DNA of 64,000 bases, taken from contig JBCFYV010000935.1 of assembly GCA_039000515.1 (NCBI GenBank), positions 1,713,594-1,777,593 on the forward strand. Direction: 5' to 3'. The first letter of the stretch is position 1, and each line of letters begins with the position of its first letter. Of this stretch, positions 46,228 through 57,890 are shown in pieces. Source of the stretch: Timema cristinae. Taxonomy: Eukaryota > Arthropoda > Insecta > Phasmatodea > Timematidae. The notes beneath the pieces are model-generated. The model made no database searches, was not told the origin of the DNA, and saw nothing but the letters and a program-made list of their open reading frames with translations. Both the position numbers and the translations under genes were made by a program.

Positions 46228-47964
46228 ATGGTATGGAACTCTGCAAATTATTATTATTATTATTATTAGCACCGCGTCTTACTACCCGTTCGGGTTATAC
46301 GCACTTACGCTAATGTGTAATGGTAGGGTGATTGTGAGATGAAATGGAGGACCTACAGTTTAACGTGGGATCCGAACCACGGTGGAGACCTGAACTCTGC
46401 AAAGACTTTCTCGCACCATTGTTTAAAAATGGAGATATTTAATATATGTGAAACGAAATTATCTACGCTAGCAAACTCAAGCATATATTGCACTACACTG
46501 ATGTAAAACAATTTTTGAGTCCTCGTTTATAATTTTATAATTTAATTTTTAAAGAAATAAGGTCCTCATTTGTATGTTTGGACCAATAGAAAAGATCAAT
46601 ATTGTGTCCACAAGGCTCAACACTTCGTATTAAAATTTCTATTTTGTTTAAGATTTTCGACATTTTATTGTGTTGCACATCTTCAGGTCATTGCATTGTG
46701 ATTAAATTCCTCATTTAATAAATTTTGACCAATAAAAAATGTAATTATTGACTATTGAGTCTAAAATGGACCTAGATATTTGCTGTACAAACAATTCTCC
46801 TAAGAGGTTTAAGGAAAAATAACGTAAGCTTTTTGAGAGACTTATATGTAATTACTTTATGGTATTAGAAAATTATTGCGTTAAGATTTCAGTAGTAGGC
46901 CTATCTCCTTAAAAACAGAGCTCACAAAATGTTATTAATATATTTGCAAATGTCTCGGAAACTGTTGGTTTTATAAAAATATATTTCATACAAAAGTTTT
47001 TCATTCTTAATAGTACTACAATTTTACAATGAAAAGTTATTTAGTATCTCAAATAGTGGCGGATATGCGGAAATATCTGCTTCTGTAAGATACCCTGAAA
47101 TTCATTTTCATGGGAAAATAAAAATAGCCAGTTTATTTAATATCTTAATCAACGCCTATATACGAATTTTAATCAAAATCGTTAGAGCCAATTTTGAGAA
47201 AATAATATTTTTCTTTTTTTGCCCTTTATTAAACTAATCTAAATTTTAAGTTTAAACAGACACACAGACTGACGGCATTGCAAAGACCACTTTTTACGGT
47301 TCGAGAGATCATGAGACGTCGACATCCATCACCTTTCAGGCTAGATTTTTTTTAAGGTCACAATACTTTACCTTTAGTGTTCGAAAAGTTAAAAAATATA
47401 TATATTTGCGCATAGCTTGAAAGTTATTGGTTTTATAAAAATATGTTTCGATTAAAATATTTGTATTATAAATAGATCTACGGATGTGATATGATAAGTA
47501 ACTTTATATCTCAACTAGTTTAGGAGATATGATAAAAAAATATATATAGAATTTATCCATCAGACCAGAACACTTAAAGTCATTTTGCCGAAATATTGAG
47601 GGTATTGTTTGGAATATTTATAAATGTTTTGAAATGAAATTTAAACAAAATCGTTTGAGCTGATTTTGAGAAAATGTACGTATTCACTTTTTCCCCTTCA
47701 GTAAACTACCCTCAATTTTAGGGTTCTATATCCAATGCCAAAACCCCTCAGGGAAACCCTATGAAAACCCTAGATACCAAGTTTAATACCAATAGGTAAA
47801 ATAGTTTATGCTCTAGTTGAAGGTACAGACAGGCAGACGGAATTTCAAAAACAACTTTTTCGGATTCGGGGGGTCATAAAACGTCAAGATTAATCAAAAT
47901 TTCGAATTCAATTTTTTTACGATCACAATACTTTCTCTACCTGTAAGATAGCGAGAAAGTAAAA
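46228..47964 (+). repeat. Terminal-hairpin repeat R, copy 4, split by a SINE
   Basis: The best reference copy. It starts ATGGTATGGAACTCTGCAAA and ends GAGAAAGTAAAA. The 3' terminal hairpin TACTTTCTC (47929-47937) ... GAGAAAGTA (47953-47961) has a perfect 9-bp stem. About 1,581 bp remain after subtracting the SINE and its duplication. Two tandem core units start near 46935 and 47395, each with TTGGTTTTATAAAAATATAT-like, AGTATCTCAAATAGT-like and AGCCAATTTTGAGAAAAT-like blocks. There is no coding frame, so it is probably nonautonomous. It does not end CTRR as a Helitron would. Confidence 0.85.
46248..46391 (-). repeat. SINE family B, 5'-truncated, in repeat R
   Basis: Antisense: an ATT-repeat end, the shared tail GTCTTACTACCCGTTCGGGT and the body GATCCGAACCACGGTGGAGA. 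It is flanked by a perfect 12-bp duplication GAACTCTGCAAA (46236-46247 and 46392-46403). Confidence 0.92.
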
Positions 47965-49329
47965 ATTATTGATTTATCTTTACATTTCAAACCGGGTTAT
48001 ATTGTAAAAATAAGATCGTCAACATCTCAATGTAAATGCAATGGACATTTTTACTTATAAAAGTGGTTAAGTGTCTTTTTTTGTCCTGGTATCTTGGGTT
48101 TGGTCCAGCCTATTTTGGGAAACATTCACTGTATTTTCTTACCTAAAAAATGAATTAAAACTCGCATAGGTTGGCATGTGCGATAAGGCATCAAACTAGT
48201 TTGGTCTGGCTATCCGGGATGCGGAGGTTGTTTTCAATTTTTCTACACGTAAATGCAGACAGTTTTCTTTTAAATCCTAACTTTTTCTTCTTTAACTTGT
48301 TAGTGTAAATAACTGAATGGCAAGAACGAGGCGTAATGCACAAAAAACGACCACATATGTTTAGCAAAGACATTATCTTTTTAAGCCAAAAATACATATT
48401 TTTCCAACAAACAGTTTATTACTATATAATTTTAAATATAATATATTAAAATTAGTGGCGTGTCAAAGTGTGTCCGGAGTAAATAAGTAGAGCTTTTTAA
48501 CTGTAAGTGTTATATTTCTACGGTACTTTATTTCAAATTTTACAAATCATAAATTTATAAAGTTCATTGATAGCCAGCCAATGAATTTTATACTTTGAGG
48601 AGAAATATCCACAGGTACAGTTATAACCAACTCTGCTAACCCTAATAATACCTCACGGCCAACACTAATAGTGATTAAAATTATTTATATAAGAAAATTG
48701 AGTTATTAAAACTCTAAACATTGGTTAAAATAATTTTTCAAATACACGTGTGAATAAAGCATGATACTATGCAAATTTAAGTGATCTTTTCCTGTTCTGT
48801 GAGCGTTAATATAATAATTAGGAGTACTAAATATTTGCAACCTACATGATTTAAAGCGTTATTAGTGTTGTACAACATATTATCAAAGCTATATTACACG
48901 TTTTTATGCCAACATTTTCTTAATATGTTTATATGTAATATTTTAAACTTTAAATATAGAATATAAGTATGATTTGTGAGATTTCGATTTAAATTATGAA
49001 GGAATGCCAGTGGCTTTAAATTTATCATATAACTATCAGACATAAAATAGCTTCCCATTCATATAATGTATTAAAAAAACTGGTAGCAAATAAAAAACTA
49101 TCAGCTCTACGTTAAAGTTCATTAAATACTACGTAGAATATATTTTAACTCTTATAATATAGTGTGCCCTCCGAACATCAAGCCCACAGTTTAGTCTACA
49201 AATGAGTAGTGCTTCAACTATTTTCAATTATCTATTTGAGGTATTATCATGCATTTTTTGAACCGACTGATTATATCAGCAAACGAGAATATCTATGAGT
49301 AAGAAAGAAAGGACCTTCCAATTTTGCCA
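47965..49329. other. No gene seen; possible SINE A trace
   Basis: AT-rich. Near 48200-48340 weak family A resemblance (CACGTAAATGCAGACAG, TTAGTGTAAATAAC). Confidence 0.4.
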
Positions 49330-49535
49330 AGAAAGGAATTTTCACATACTTTCCAGGGTTCTTTTACAGGCCAAAATATACATTGAACCGACGGATTTAC
49401 CTCCCCTCCGAAGGAAATTGTGCTACGGTTTCTTATCGTGAAAGAAAAATCATTCAACCCCAACAGGATTTGAATTCACGAACATTAGGTCTTGAGGCGA
49501 GAACTTTACACCAAGACTACTGAGGTTGATGATTT
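49330..49535 (-). repeat. SINE family A, antisense, degenerate
   Basis: ACAGGATTTGAATTCACG then AGGTCTTGAGGCGAGAACTT follows the antisense head order. The body is much diverged. Confidence 0.35.
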
Positions 49536-49654
49536 TAAACAATGAGCTAAAATTTTAATTTAGTGTTATTCTGTGATTTAATTGGGTCTGTCATTGATTG
49601 ACTTTTGTTAGATAATTTGGCTTACTGAGAGTATGTTTTAATTTTCTGATTTGA

Positions 49655-49680
49655 AATTATTATTATTATTATTATTATTA

Positions 49681-49719
<39 letters not shown>

Positions 49720-49988
49720 TATTATTATTATTATCCCGCATCTTACCACCCGATCGGGCTGTACGTACTTACGCTAATGTGTAATGGTAGGGTGATTGTT
49801 TGATAAAATGAAGGACCTACATTTTAACGTGAGATCCAAACCACGGTGGAGGCCTGGCATTCCCCACATTCATAAGATGTGATTAATACACATCTTGTCA
49901 GAGGTGAAGGAAGGGTTTAGCAATCAAATAAATCTATGCCAGGACCAAGGATTGAATCCTGGACCCCCAGCACAGAAGTTTGCTCTTG
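49655..49988 (-). repeat. SINE family B, near full-length antisense copy
   Basis: Begins with a long ATT microsatellite (49658-49735) grown from the SINE 3' end. Then come the shared tail CATCTTACCACCCGATCGGG, the body and most of the tRNA-like head (GGATTGAATCCTGGACCCCC). Confidence 0.88.
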
Positions 49989-50175
49989 CTGCTATTTCAT
50001 CAAATGTAGTTCGTTAAATATACAAATATGAATTGTTATTCTATCGTTATGCTTTCCAACCTACCTTTCAAGGTGACATTCGTAGCAATGACTCATTTAT
50101 AACTATTACTACTGTTACAGCTTGGTGCATAACATTGGACTCAGATCCTTTAAATAATCCAAACTAATATTCGAG

Positions 50176-50178
<3 letters not shown>

Positions 50179-50208
<30 letters not shown>
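50179..50208. repeat. (AT)n microsatellite
   Basis: About 15 AT units. Confidence 0.9.
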
Positions 50209-50210
<2 letters not shown>

Positions 50211-50213
50211 TAA

Positions 50214-50440
50214 CCAGCACTAACGTAGCACAAACTATGGGCGTTTTAAAAAAAAATTATATCTCAATTATTTATTATACCGGGTGGCCAAGGATATATA
50301 CTCCTAGCCACCCACATGAAATCGTGAATTTGTGCCTAAAATTTACAGCGCTAATGATTAAAATCCAGCACTAACGTAACACAAGTAATGGGTGCTTTAA
50401 AAACCGAGTGGTTAAAAGTCACGTGGTAAGGGTGATACAT
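50214..50440 (+). repeat. Direct repeat with a strong hairpin, leading into the minisatellite
   Basis: CAGCACTAACGTA-CACAA followed by ATGGG-G-TTTAAAAA occurs near 50215 and again near 50368. Between them, 50282-50313 forms a hairpin GGGTGGC ... GCCACCC with an inner AGGA/TCCT stem. Its relation to the adjacent 27-bp array is unknown. Confidence 0.6.
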
Positions 50441-50443
50441 ATC

Positions 50444-53189
50444 CTCTCCTCTCTGTTACTAATGACATGACTCTCCTCTCTGTTACTAATGACATGACTC
50501 TTCTCGCTGTTACTAATGACATGACTCTCCTCTCTGTTACTAATGACATGACTCTCCTCTCTGTTACTAATGACATGACTCTCCTCGCTGTTACTAATGA
50601 CATGACTCTCCTCTCTGTTACTAATGACATGACTCTCCTTGCTGTTACTAATAACATGACTCTCCTCTCTGTTACTAATGACATGACTCTCCTCCCTGTT
50701 ACTAATGACATGACTCTCCTCCCTGTTACTAATGACATGACTCTCCTCTCTGTTACTAATGAAATGACTCTCCTCTCTGTTACTAATGACATGACTCTCC
50801 TCTCTGTTACTAATGGCATGACTCTCCTCTCTGTTACTAATGATATGACTCTCCTCTCTGTTACTAATGACATGACTCTCCTCTCTGTTACTAATGACAT
50901 GACTCTCCTCTCTGTTACTAATGACATGACTCTCCTCTCTGTTACTATTGACATGACTCTCCTCTCTGTTACTAATGACATGACTCTCCTCTCTGTTACT
51001 ATTGACATGACTCTCCTCTCTGTTACTAATGACATGACTCTCCTCTCTGTTACTAATGACATGACTCTCCTCGCTGTTACTAATGACATGACTCTCCTCT
51101 CTGTTACTAATAACATGACTCTCCTCTCTGTTACTAATGACATGACTCTCCTCTCTGTTACTAATGACATGACTCTCCTCCCTGTTACTAATGACATGAC
51201 TCTCCTCTCTGTTACTAATGACATGACTCTCCTCTCTGTTACTAATGCCATGACTCTCCTCTCTGTTACTAATGACATGACTCTCCTCTCTGTTACTAAT
51301 GACATGACTCTCCTCTCTGTTACTAATGACATGACTCTCCTCTCTGTTACTAATGATATGACTCTCCTCTCTGTTACTAATGACATGACTCTCCTCTCTG
51401 TTACTAATGACATGACTCTCCTCTCTGTTACTAATGACATGACTCTCCTCTCTGTTACTATTGACATGACTCTCCTCTCTGTTACTAATGACATGACTCT
51501 CCTCTCTGTTACTAATGACATGACTCTCCCCCTGTTACTAATGACATGACTCTCCTCTCTGTTACTAATGACATGACTCTCCTCGCTGTTACTAATGACA
51601 TGACTCTCCTCTCTGTTACTAATGACATGACTCTCCTCTCTGTTACTAATGACATGATTCTCCTCTCTGCTACTAATGATATGACTCTCCTCTCTGTTAC
51701 TAATGACATGACTCTCCTCTCTGTTACTAATGACATGACTCTCCTCTCTGTTACTAATGACATGACTCTCCTCTCTGTTACTAATGACATGACTCTCCTC
51801 GCTGTTACTAATGACATGACTCTCCTCTCTGTTACTAATGACATGACTCTCCCCCCTGTTACTAATGACATGACTCTCCTCTCTGTTACTAATGACATGA
51901 TTCTCCTCTCTGCTACTAATGATATGACTCTCCTCTCTGTTACTAATGACATGACTCTCCTCTCTGTTACTAATGACATGACTCTCCTCTCTGTTACTAA
52001 TGACATGACTCCCCTCTGTTACTAATGACATGACTCTCCTCGCTGTTACTAATGACATGACTCTCCTCTCTGTTACTAATGACATGACTCTCCCCCCTGT
52101 TACTAATGACATGACTCTCCTCGCTGTTACTAATGACATGACTCTCCTCTCTGTTACTAATGACATGACTCTCCTCTCTGTTACTAATGACATGACTCTC
52201 CCCCTGTTACTAATGACATGACTCTCCTCTCTGTTACTAATGGCATGACTCTCCTCTCTGTTACTAATGACATGACTCTCCTCTCTGTTACTAATGACAT
52301 GATTCTCCTCTGTTACTAATGATATGACTCTCCTCTCTGTTACTAATTACATGACTCTCCTCTCTGTTACTAATGACATGACTCTCCTCTCTGTTACTAA
52401 TGACATGACTCTCCTCTCTGTTACTAATGACATGACTCTCCTCCCTGTTACTATTGACATGACTCTCCTCCCTGTTACTATTGACATGACTCTCCTCTCT
52501 GTTACTAATTACATGACTCTCCTCTCTGTTACTAATGACATGACTCTCCTCTCTTTTACTAATGGCATGACTCTCCTCTCTGTTACTAATTAAATGACTC
52601 TCCTCTCTGTTACTAATGACATGACTCTCTCTCTGTTACTAATGACATGACTCTCCTCTCTGTTACTAATGATATGACTCTCCTCTCTGTTACTATTGAC
52701 ATGGCTCTCCCCTCTGTTACTAATGACATGACTCTCCTCTCTGTTACTAATGACATGACTCTCCTCTCTGTTACTAATTACATGACTCTCCTCTCTGTTA
52801 CTAATGACATGACTCTCCTCTCTGTTACTAATAACATGACTCTCCTCCCTGTTACTATTGACATGACTCTCCTCCCTGTTACTATTGACATGACTCTCCT
52901 CTCTGTTACTAATTACATGACTCTCCTCTCTGTTACTAATGACATGACTCTCCTCTCTTTTACTAATGGCATGACTCTCCTCTCTGTTACTAATTACATG
53001 ACTCTCCTCTCTGTTACTAATGACATGACTCTCCTCTCTGTTACTAATGACATGACTCTCCTCTCTGTTACTAATGATATGACTCTCCTCTCTGTTACTA
53101 TTGACATGGCTCTCCCCTCTGTTACTAATGACATGACTCTCCTCTCTGTTACTAATGACATGACTCTCCTCTCTGTTACTAATGACATG
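50444..53189. repeat. 27-bp minisatellite, about 100 units
   Basis: The unit is ACATGACTCTCCTCTCTGTT then ACTAATG. Point variants (CTCGCTG, CCCCCTG, ACTATTG, ATTCTCC) are distributed in blocks. A variant block repeats at an exact 405-bp (15-unit) offset near 52701 and 53106, and another at about 243 bp (9 units) near 51655 and 51898. Three of six frames lack stops in the consensus, giving long frames of MTLLSVTND on the plus strand and LVTERRVMS or ISNREESHV on the minus strand. These are a by-product of a 27-bp unit; frame-breaking indels occur. Confidence 0.97.
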
Positions 53190-53294
53190 CCCTACACTCC
53201 CCATTCCCTATTCCAAGCTGTCACTGGACAGCCCGACAGAGAGATTACTACTTTTATTGCTGCTTTTGGATGAGTAAGTCTCAGTAAGGAGAAG

Positions 53295-54204
53295 TAGTGA
53301 TGGACACAATCGAGTTATTACTCGATTCTCCTTAAAATAATCGAGTAATCGAGTAAAATTACTCGAGTAATTTTTAGCGAATCATCTACTCGAATCATCC
53401 CGTGGCAATCGGTTGGACGACATTACTTGGCAGTCTTGCAATGGGATTCGTTACTAGTATCATGTCAATGATCTCTTCCTGTAATAGACAGTCGACACTA
53501 ACAGAGACCTCCCCCTGACTTTCAGGTTTTATGTCGCATGTACAGTCAATATGAGAGGATGCGTTTTAAGAAGTATCTCACAAAAAATATTGTTTTGTGC
53601 TCTTTTTAATAACATAAACTTTTATTTATACATTTATGTTAAATAAATTAATAATAATTGTAACTTTTTTAAAGTGAAAACAGTTTTTAATTTTTTCTAT
53701 TTTGTGACCTACTCTAATTAGTTTCAATTTATAAATAATCATATTTTACTAAGGAGAAATTATAATCAATAAGAAAGACAATAGTTAGTTTCGTTATATG
53801 CGATTCAAAAGAATCGAGTAACTTTCATCGAGTACTTTTAAAAGGAATTGGAAATTTGGTACGCTTAGTTAGCATGCTTTTCGATTGTGTACCTTACATC
53901 TTCGAGTAATTTGTATTGAAAATACACGTGGAACATTTAAACCATAAAGGGTCATTTTTGCGTAGCAGAAAAAACTGTTGGTGAATAATGAGCTCTAAGG
54001 GAATGTACCCTTTAAATGGATATAGCATACTAAACAGTCCAGCCAATACGGTCGAGTCTCATTTATCTGGTAAGAAAATAGAAAATTAAAAAATAACAAG
54101 GTCTGAGTAAAGTTACTCGAGTTATTCCGGAAGAATCGAGTACTCCCGATTACACAACACAATCGAACTAATCGATTATTTTTACTCGATTGTACCCATC
54201 ACTA
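53295..54204. mobile_element. Nonautonomous hAT element with perfect 8-bp TSD
   Basis: The left end is TAGTGATGGACACAATCGAG and the right end, reverse-complemented, TAGTGATGGGTACAATCGAG. Both are followed by further ACTCGA-rich inverted blocks. It is flanked by AGGAGAAG on both sides (53287-53294 and 54205-54212). The 910-bp interior is noncoding. Subterminal clusters of ACTCGA/TCGAGT are likely transposase-binding repeats (inference). Confidence 0.93.
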
Positions 54205-54212
54205 AGGAGAAG

Positions 54213-55260
54213 GGATTGTTGAGAGAATGAGAATTGGGAGTATTATGTCCGAAGGTGGCTAGAGGGGGACGGGGGAGAGACAGTACACAAAAGTCCTGTA
54301 AGAGTTCGCTAAAGAATAGTCAAGGTAAACAGCTACTGCCCGCAAAAGTGTGTTAAGCAAGGTAATGATTAAAAGCTGTGGACAGCATGAATTTAAAAGT
54401 AGGCATTGAAAAAAACCTTCCTCGTAGAGGCATAAATCAAGTACCTAACGGCTCTGAACTGATTCACCATATATTTGAGATACATTTAAAAAATTTAAAT
54501 TGAAATATCAAAAGAAAATAAGTCATCACAAAGGACTATATAAAAATATAATTCTTAAATGAAATAATAAATACTAAATATTGTATAAAGTAATAAGGCG
54601 ATCATAATGTAATCTTTACAAGGTCATCTAAAGCAAGTCATTATGACATTTACAAAATATCCTCTACTTAAAATTAATAGTTTTTGAGATACCTATTAAT
54701 CTAACGCCTTTAATTAAAACGTCAATTTGATCAATTTAAAAAATATTAGATATTAAAAAAAATTGAAACTATAAAACAGCCATAATCTGTTATTTGGAGC
54801 CAACAGTTCAATTTCTGTAAAAAGTTCCGAGACTTCAACACCCTTAACTGGTTACTTTAGGGTGTGATTTCTGGTTCTCGCGTACAGCAATAATATACCT
54901 TGGACACGATTTTTACGTATTCTAGGCTCTTCGACCCTGACAACCACCCATATACAGTGGCGTAGCGTTGAATGTTGCCAGGGTGGACCAAGATAGTTGA
55001 AACTGTACCTGTGGATTGATCTAATAATTTAGTAGAAAACTCATTGACCATACATAAACTAAAACACAATAGCATGTTAAGTGTTTGCAGCAGAGCCTAT
55101 TGTATGATCGAGGGGGAGAGAACAATATATCTTTGCTACAGTTTTAACAAGCTCTGCTTACCCTGGAAACACTACACAACACAAAACTGAAACTATGTAT
55201 TTAACCTTCAAATTATTTAACTAATATCTTGTGATAAAACAATATAATTATATATCATGT
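54213..55260. other. No gene seen; lone hAT-like terminus at 54955
   Basis: CAGTGGCGTAGCG at 54955 resembles a hAT terminus, but no matching right end was found. The rest is AT-rich and noncoding. Confidence 0.4.
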
Positions 55261-56719
55261 AAACCGCATCCAGACTAGAACAGAACAAGAACATGTTCGT
55301 TGTTCTGTTCGCTGTGGCCGAGTGTCCAGACTTGAATATAACATGTTCACAAATATGTTTGCAACGTGTTCCCATAGTTGGTTGGGTTTTAAAATTATGT
55401 CTACCAGTGAATAAACGATATATTATCTAAGCAACTTGAGAACAAAAACTCTCGTGTTTGTGTTAATTGTAATATACTAAACCATAAAAAAAATTAATTA
55501 CTGTACTTAATTAAAGATCGTTACAAATAAATTAAACAAATTACTTTGAGTATTAACTTTATTTACCTTAATTTCACATCTTATTTGAAAAAAAAAAAAA
55601 AACTAAAAAAATTAATATTTTTGGAAAAAACAATTTGGGAGCAATCAGTCTATTAAGTCGTTTTAGTAAAATTAGGCATGTCAAATGGGAAATTAGAATA
55701 AGGTATAAAGGTGCAGCATCAATAACAGAAAATAAGGTTAAAAATTATGCCTTTAACCCTTCCCCTACCCACCTTTGTGGCCGCAAGGTCTAAGGCGTCA
55801 CTCTAATGTTACACTAGACTGCCGAGGATGGGGTGATCAGAGTTCTATCCCAGGCGGGTGCAGTGAAGGTTTCTTTCCTAAATGGCTTCCCTACGCTCTC
55901 CACGCAAATTTGGGTGCACTTCCTCTAAATTAAACCTATCTGATCCCTAACCCATTAATGTAGTTAGTACATAGGCATATAACCTAAACGTTGTAAAAAA
56001 ATCCTCTCCTAGTTGTCTCTAAGTACCCTACTTAGGGCGTATTTTGCTCACTGAGGCCAAGCAAATATTTAACCTAATAAAAATGTTATATATATTTATA
56101 TGTATGTTGATATGTATATATATCATAGTTTGTATTTTTATAATCTTTTAACTTTTCCTTTACTGATGGTATCATATTTTATTTTTTTTCCTTTCTAAAG
56201 ACAGCTAACCAACTTTTAATATTTTTACTGCACTCATTCCCATCCCTGTCCATCATAGCCTCAATCTCCTCCACGCGCACTGTTTTATTTTATTTTATTT
56301 TATTATAGTGATTTGAATATTCAGGTTTTCAGATTACATGGTGTGGGCTATAGTAATTATTATTATTATTATTTTTATTATTATTAATTCAACACATACA
56401 TTAAGAAATACACTTGCCAAAATATATATGTAGACTTACTTACAAAAATAAAGCATAAGTGTGTCTTCGCTGCTGTCCGGCCAATGTTTGTATGTTCGGG
56501 GAAATGTTCGCTGAAATGTTCGCGGAGGCGTCCAGACTATAACAGAACCGAACACTAACATCCTTTGATGAGACGGGCAAAAACCGACAACTGTTGGACC
56601 GGGCTCGAACAGAACAACGGACACATTTTGTCACAATGTTCTGTTCGTCCACACTTGTCGCAAACATGTTCGTGTTCATTGCTCTGCTCGTTATTCTGTT
56701 CAAGTCTGGACGGTGTTTT
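55261..56719. mobile_element. TIR DNA transposon remnant, possibly Harbinger-like
   Basis: The left end reads AAACCGCATCCAGACTAGAA and the right end, reverse-complemented, AAACACCGTCCAGACTTGAA; both continue with CAGAA-AA. Numerous ATGTTCG and CGAACA motifs lie inside both ends. There is no transposase frame. A SINE A (55766-55997) is nested in the middle. The superfamily is uncertain because no clear target-site duplication was seen. Confidence 0.65.
55766..55997 (+). repeat. SINE family A, sense copy nested in TIR element
   Basis: TTTGTGGCCGCAAGGTCTAA, worn B-box AGTTCTATCCC, body CTCCACGCAAATTTGGGTGC and CTGATCCCTAACCCATTAAT. The tail is worn (ATAACCTAAACGTTGTAA). Confidence 0.8.
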
Positions 56720-57383
56720 ATATGTAGATTAATAATCCAGCACTAGTATATTTTTATGGTTTAGCACTTCTTTTGTTTTCATTAATGTTACTTATCGTAC
56801 ATATTTTTGAACAAAATAATTAATCGTAACTTAAATACGGACAAGCAGTTAATTTCAATTTGTTAAAGGGTATTCCCAATTTAATCTCTGATAACAAATT
56901 TTGGTCAAGCTGGAAATCCAACACAGAAAGTATTGTTTAGAAGACACCGAAAGATTGATATAATATTTAAAAAGGTTTTTTTATTTGTAATTATTACGTT
57001 TAACAACACACATAGTTTGTTACTCGCTTAAGGGGGCCGCCTTCCTGAGCATTGGAATGCGTTACAGACGTTCAGGAAATAGGCCATGGTTAGGTAGTGT
57101 TTTATTTTTACCAAACTTAACTTAAGCCAAAATGAAGAGAAAAGGTGGGAACATGCTTATCTAGTACTCTCAACCTTACATCTTGATAATCTATATATAT
57201 AAAAAATGAATGAAATATAGTAATTTGCTCATTTTCAATGGCCATTTAAATATATTGTCACAGTTCTGAGACGAGGGTAACTACTAGATAATCCTAGATA
57301 CAACCTTTCAGAAACAAATTAAGTCATTTTTTGATAAGGTCACAACAGAAAATGTAAAGATAATTGCTAATTCCTTTTGCTGT
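56720..57383. other. No gene seen
   Basis: AT-rich noncoding sequence. Confidence 0.45.
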
Positions 57384-57890
57384 TTTGACGCGTCAAAGCT
57401 AATGCTTTTCGGCCATAATGTGGCGCAGCCATATCCCCCATCTACGCTTTGGAAGTAAAGAATAGCCGGAGAAAGAAGGAAAGGTAGTTGACACCATGCG
57501 CATGCGCTCTTTTAGTTGGATGTCTGCCTTCGCCTTGTTGAGAGTTGAGACAACGCACAGTGAGCCGGCACATGTTTAAATAATAGGTGTTTAAAATGGT
57601 TTCAAATAATAATATCTGTTATAGCTTTTATTGTAAATGTATGAATAAATGTGTTTACAAACTAGTCCTGTGTTTCCGAACAGTTGTGTATGCTTGCCTT
57701 CTTATGATAGCTATTATAATTATATATTAATAACATAGAATTATTATATTTTTTTCGATAAACTAAAACTTCTGACTTTGAACAATAACACAATCAAAAA
57801 GGGCTATCTTAAAGGGAAAAAAACTAGACTTCGACTATATGCTCACCGCAAAAAATTAGGATGGAAGAAGCGTTTTATTGATGGATCAAA
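57384..57890 (+). promoter_or_regulatory. Candidate CpG-containing promoter and exon
   Basis: A locally G/C-richer block has a perfect 14-bp palindrome TTTGACGCGTCAAA (57384-57397) and an NRF-1-like TGCGCATGCGC (57497-57507). About 380 bp downstream a short frame encoding KKGYLKGKKTRLRLYAHRKK then LGWKKRFIDGS ends at an ideal splice donor (AAA then GTAAGT at 57891). The frame has no ATG and no visible acceptor, and the family is unknown. It could be an internal coding exon, a fused first exon or chance. Confidence 0.2.

Noticed and set aside
46228..47964. Repeat R as a Helitron
   Set aside because: It has a 3' hairpin, but the end after the hairpin is AAAA instead of CTRR, the hairpin is at the extreme end, and no 5' TC start is seen.
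50412..52193. 593-residue minus-strand open frame and overlapping 360-residue plus-strand frame
   Set aside because: Both are produced by a stop-free 27-bp tandem unit. They overlap on opposite strands and are broken by indels elsewhere in the same array, which is not how a conserved protein behaves.
54955..54967. hAT terminus CAGTGGCGTAGCG
   Set aside because: No matching right terminus or 8-bp duplication was found in the following sequence.
56436..56703. Two overlapping minus-strand frames of 62 and 87 residues
   Set aside because: They lie within the subterminal repeats (ATGTTCG/CGAACA) of the TIR element and have no domain.
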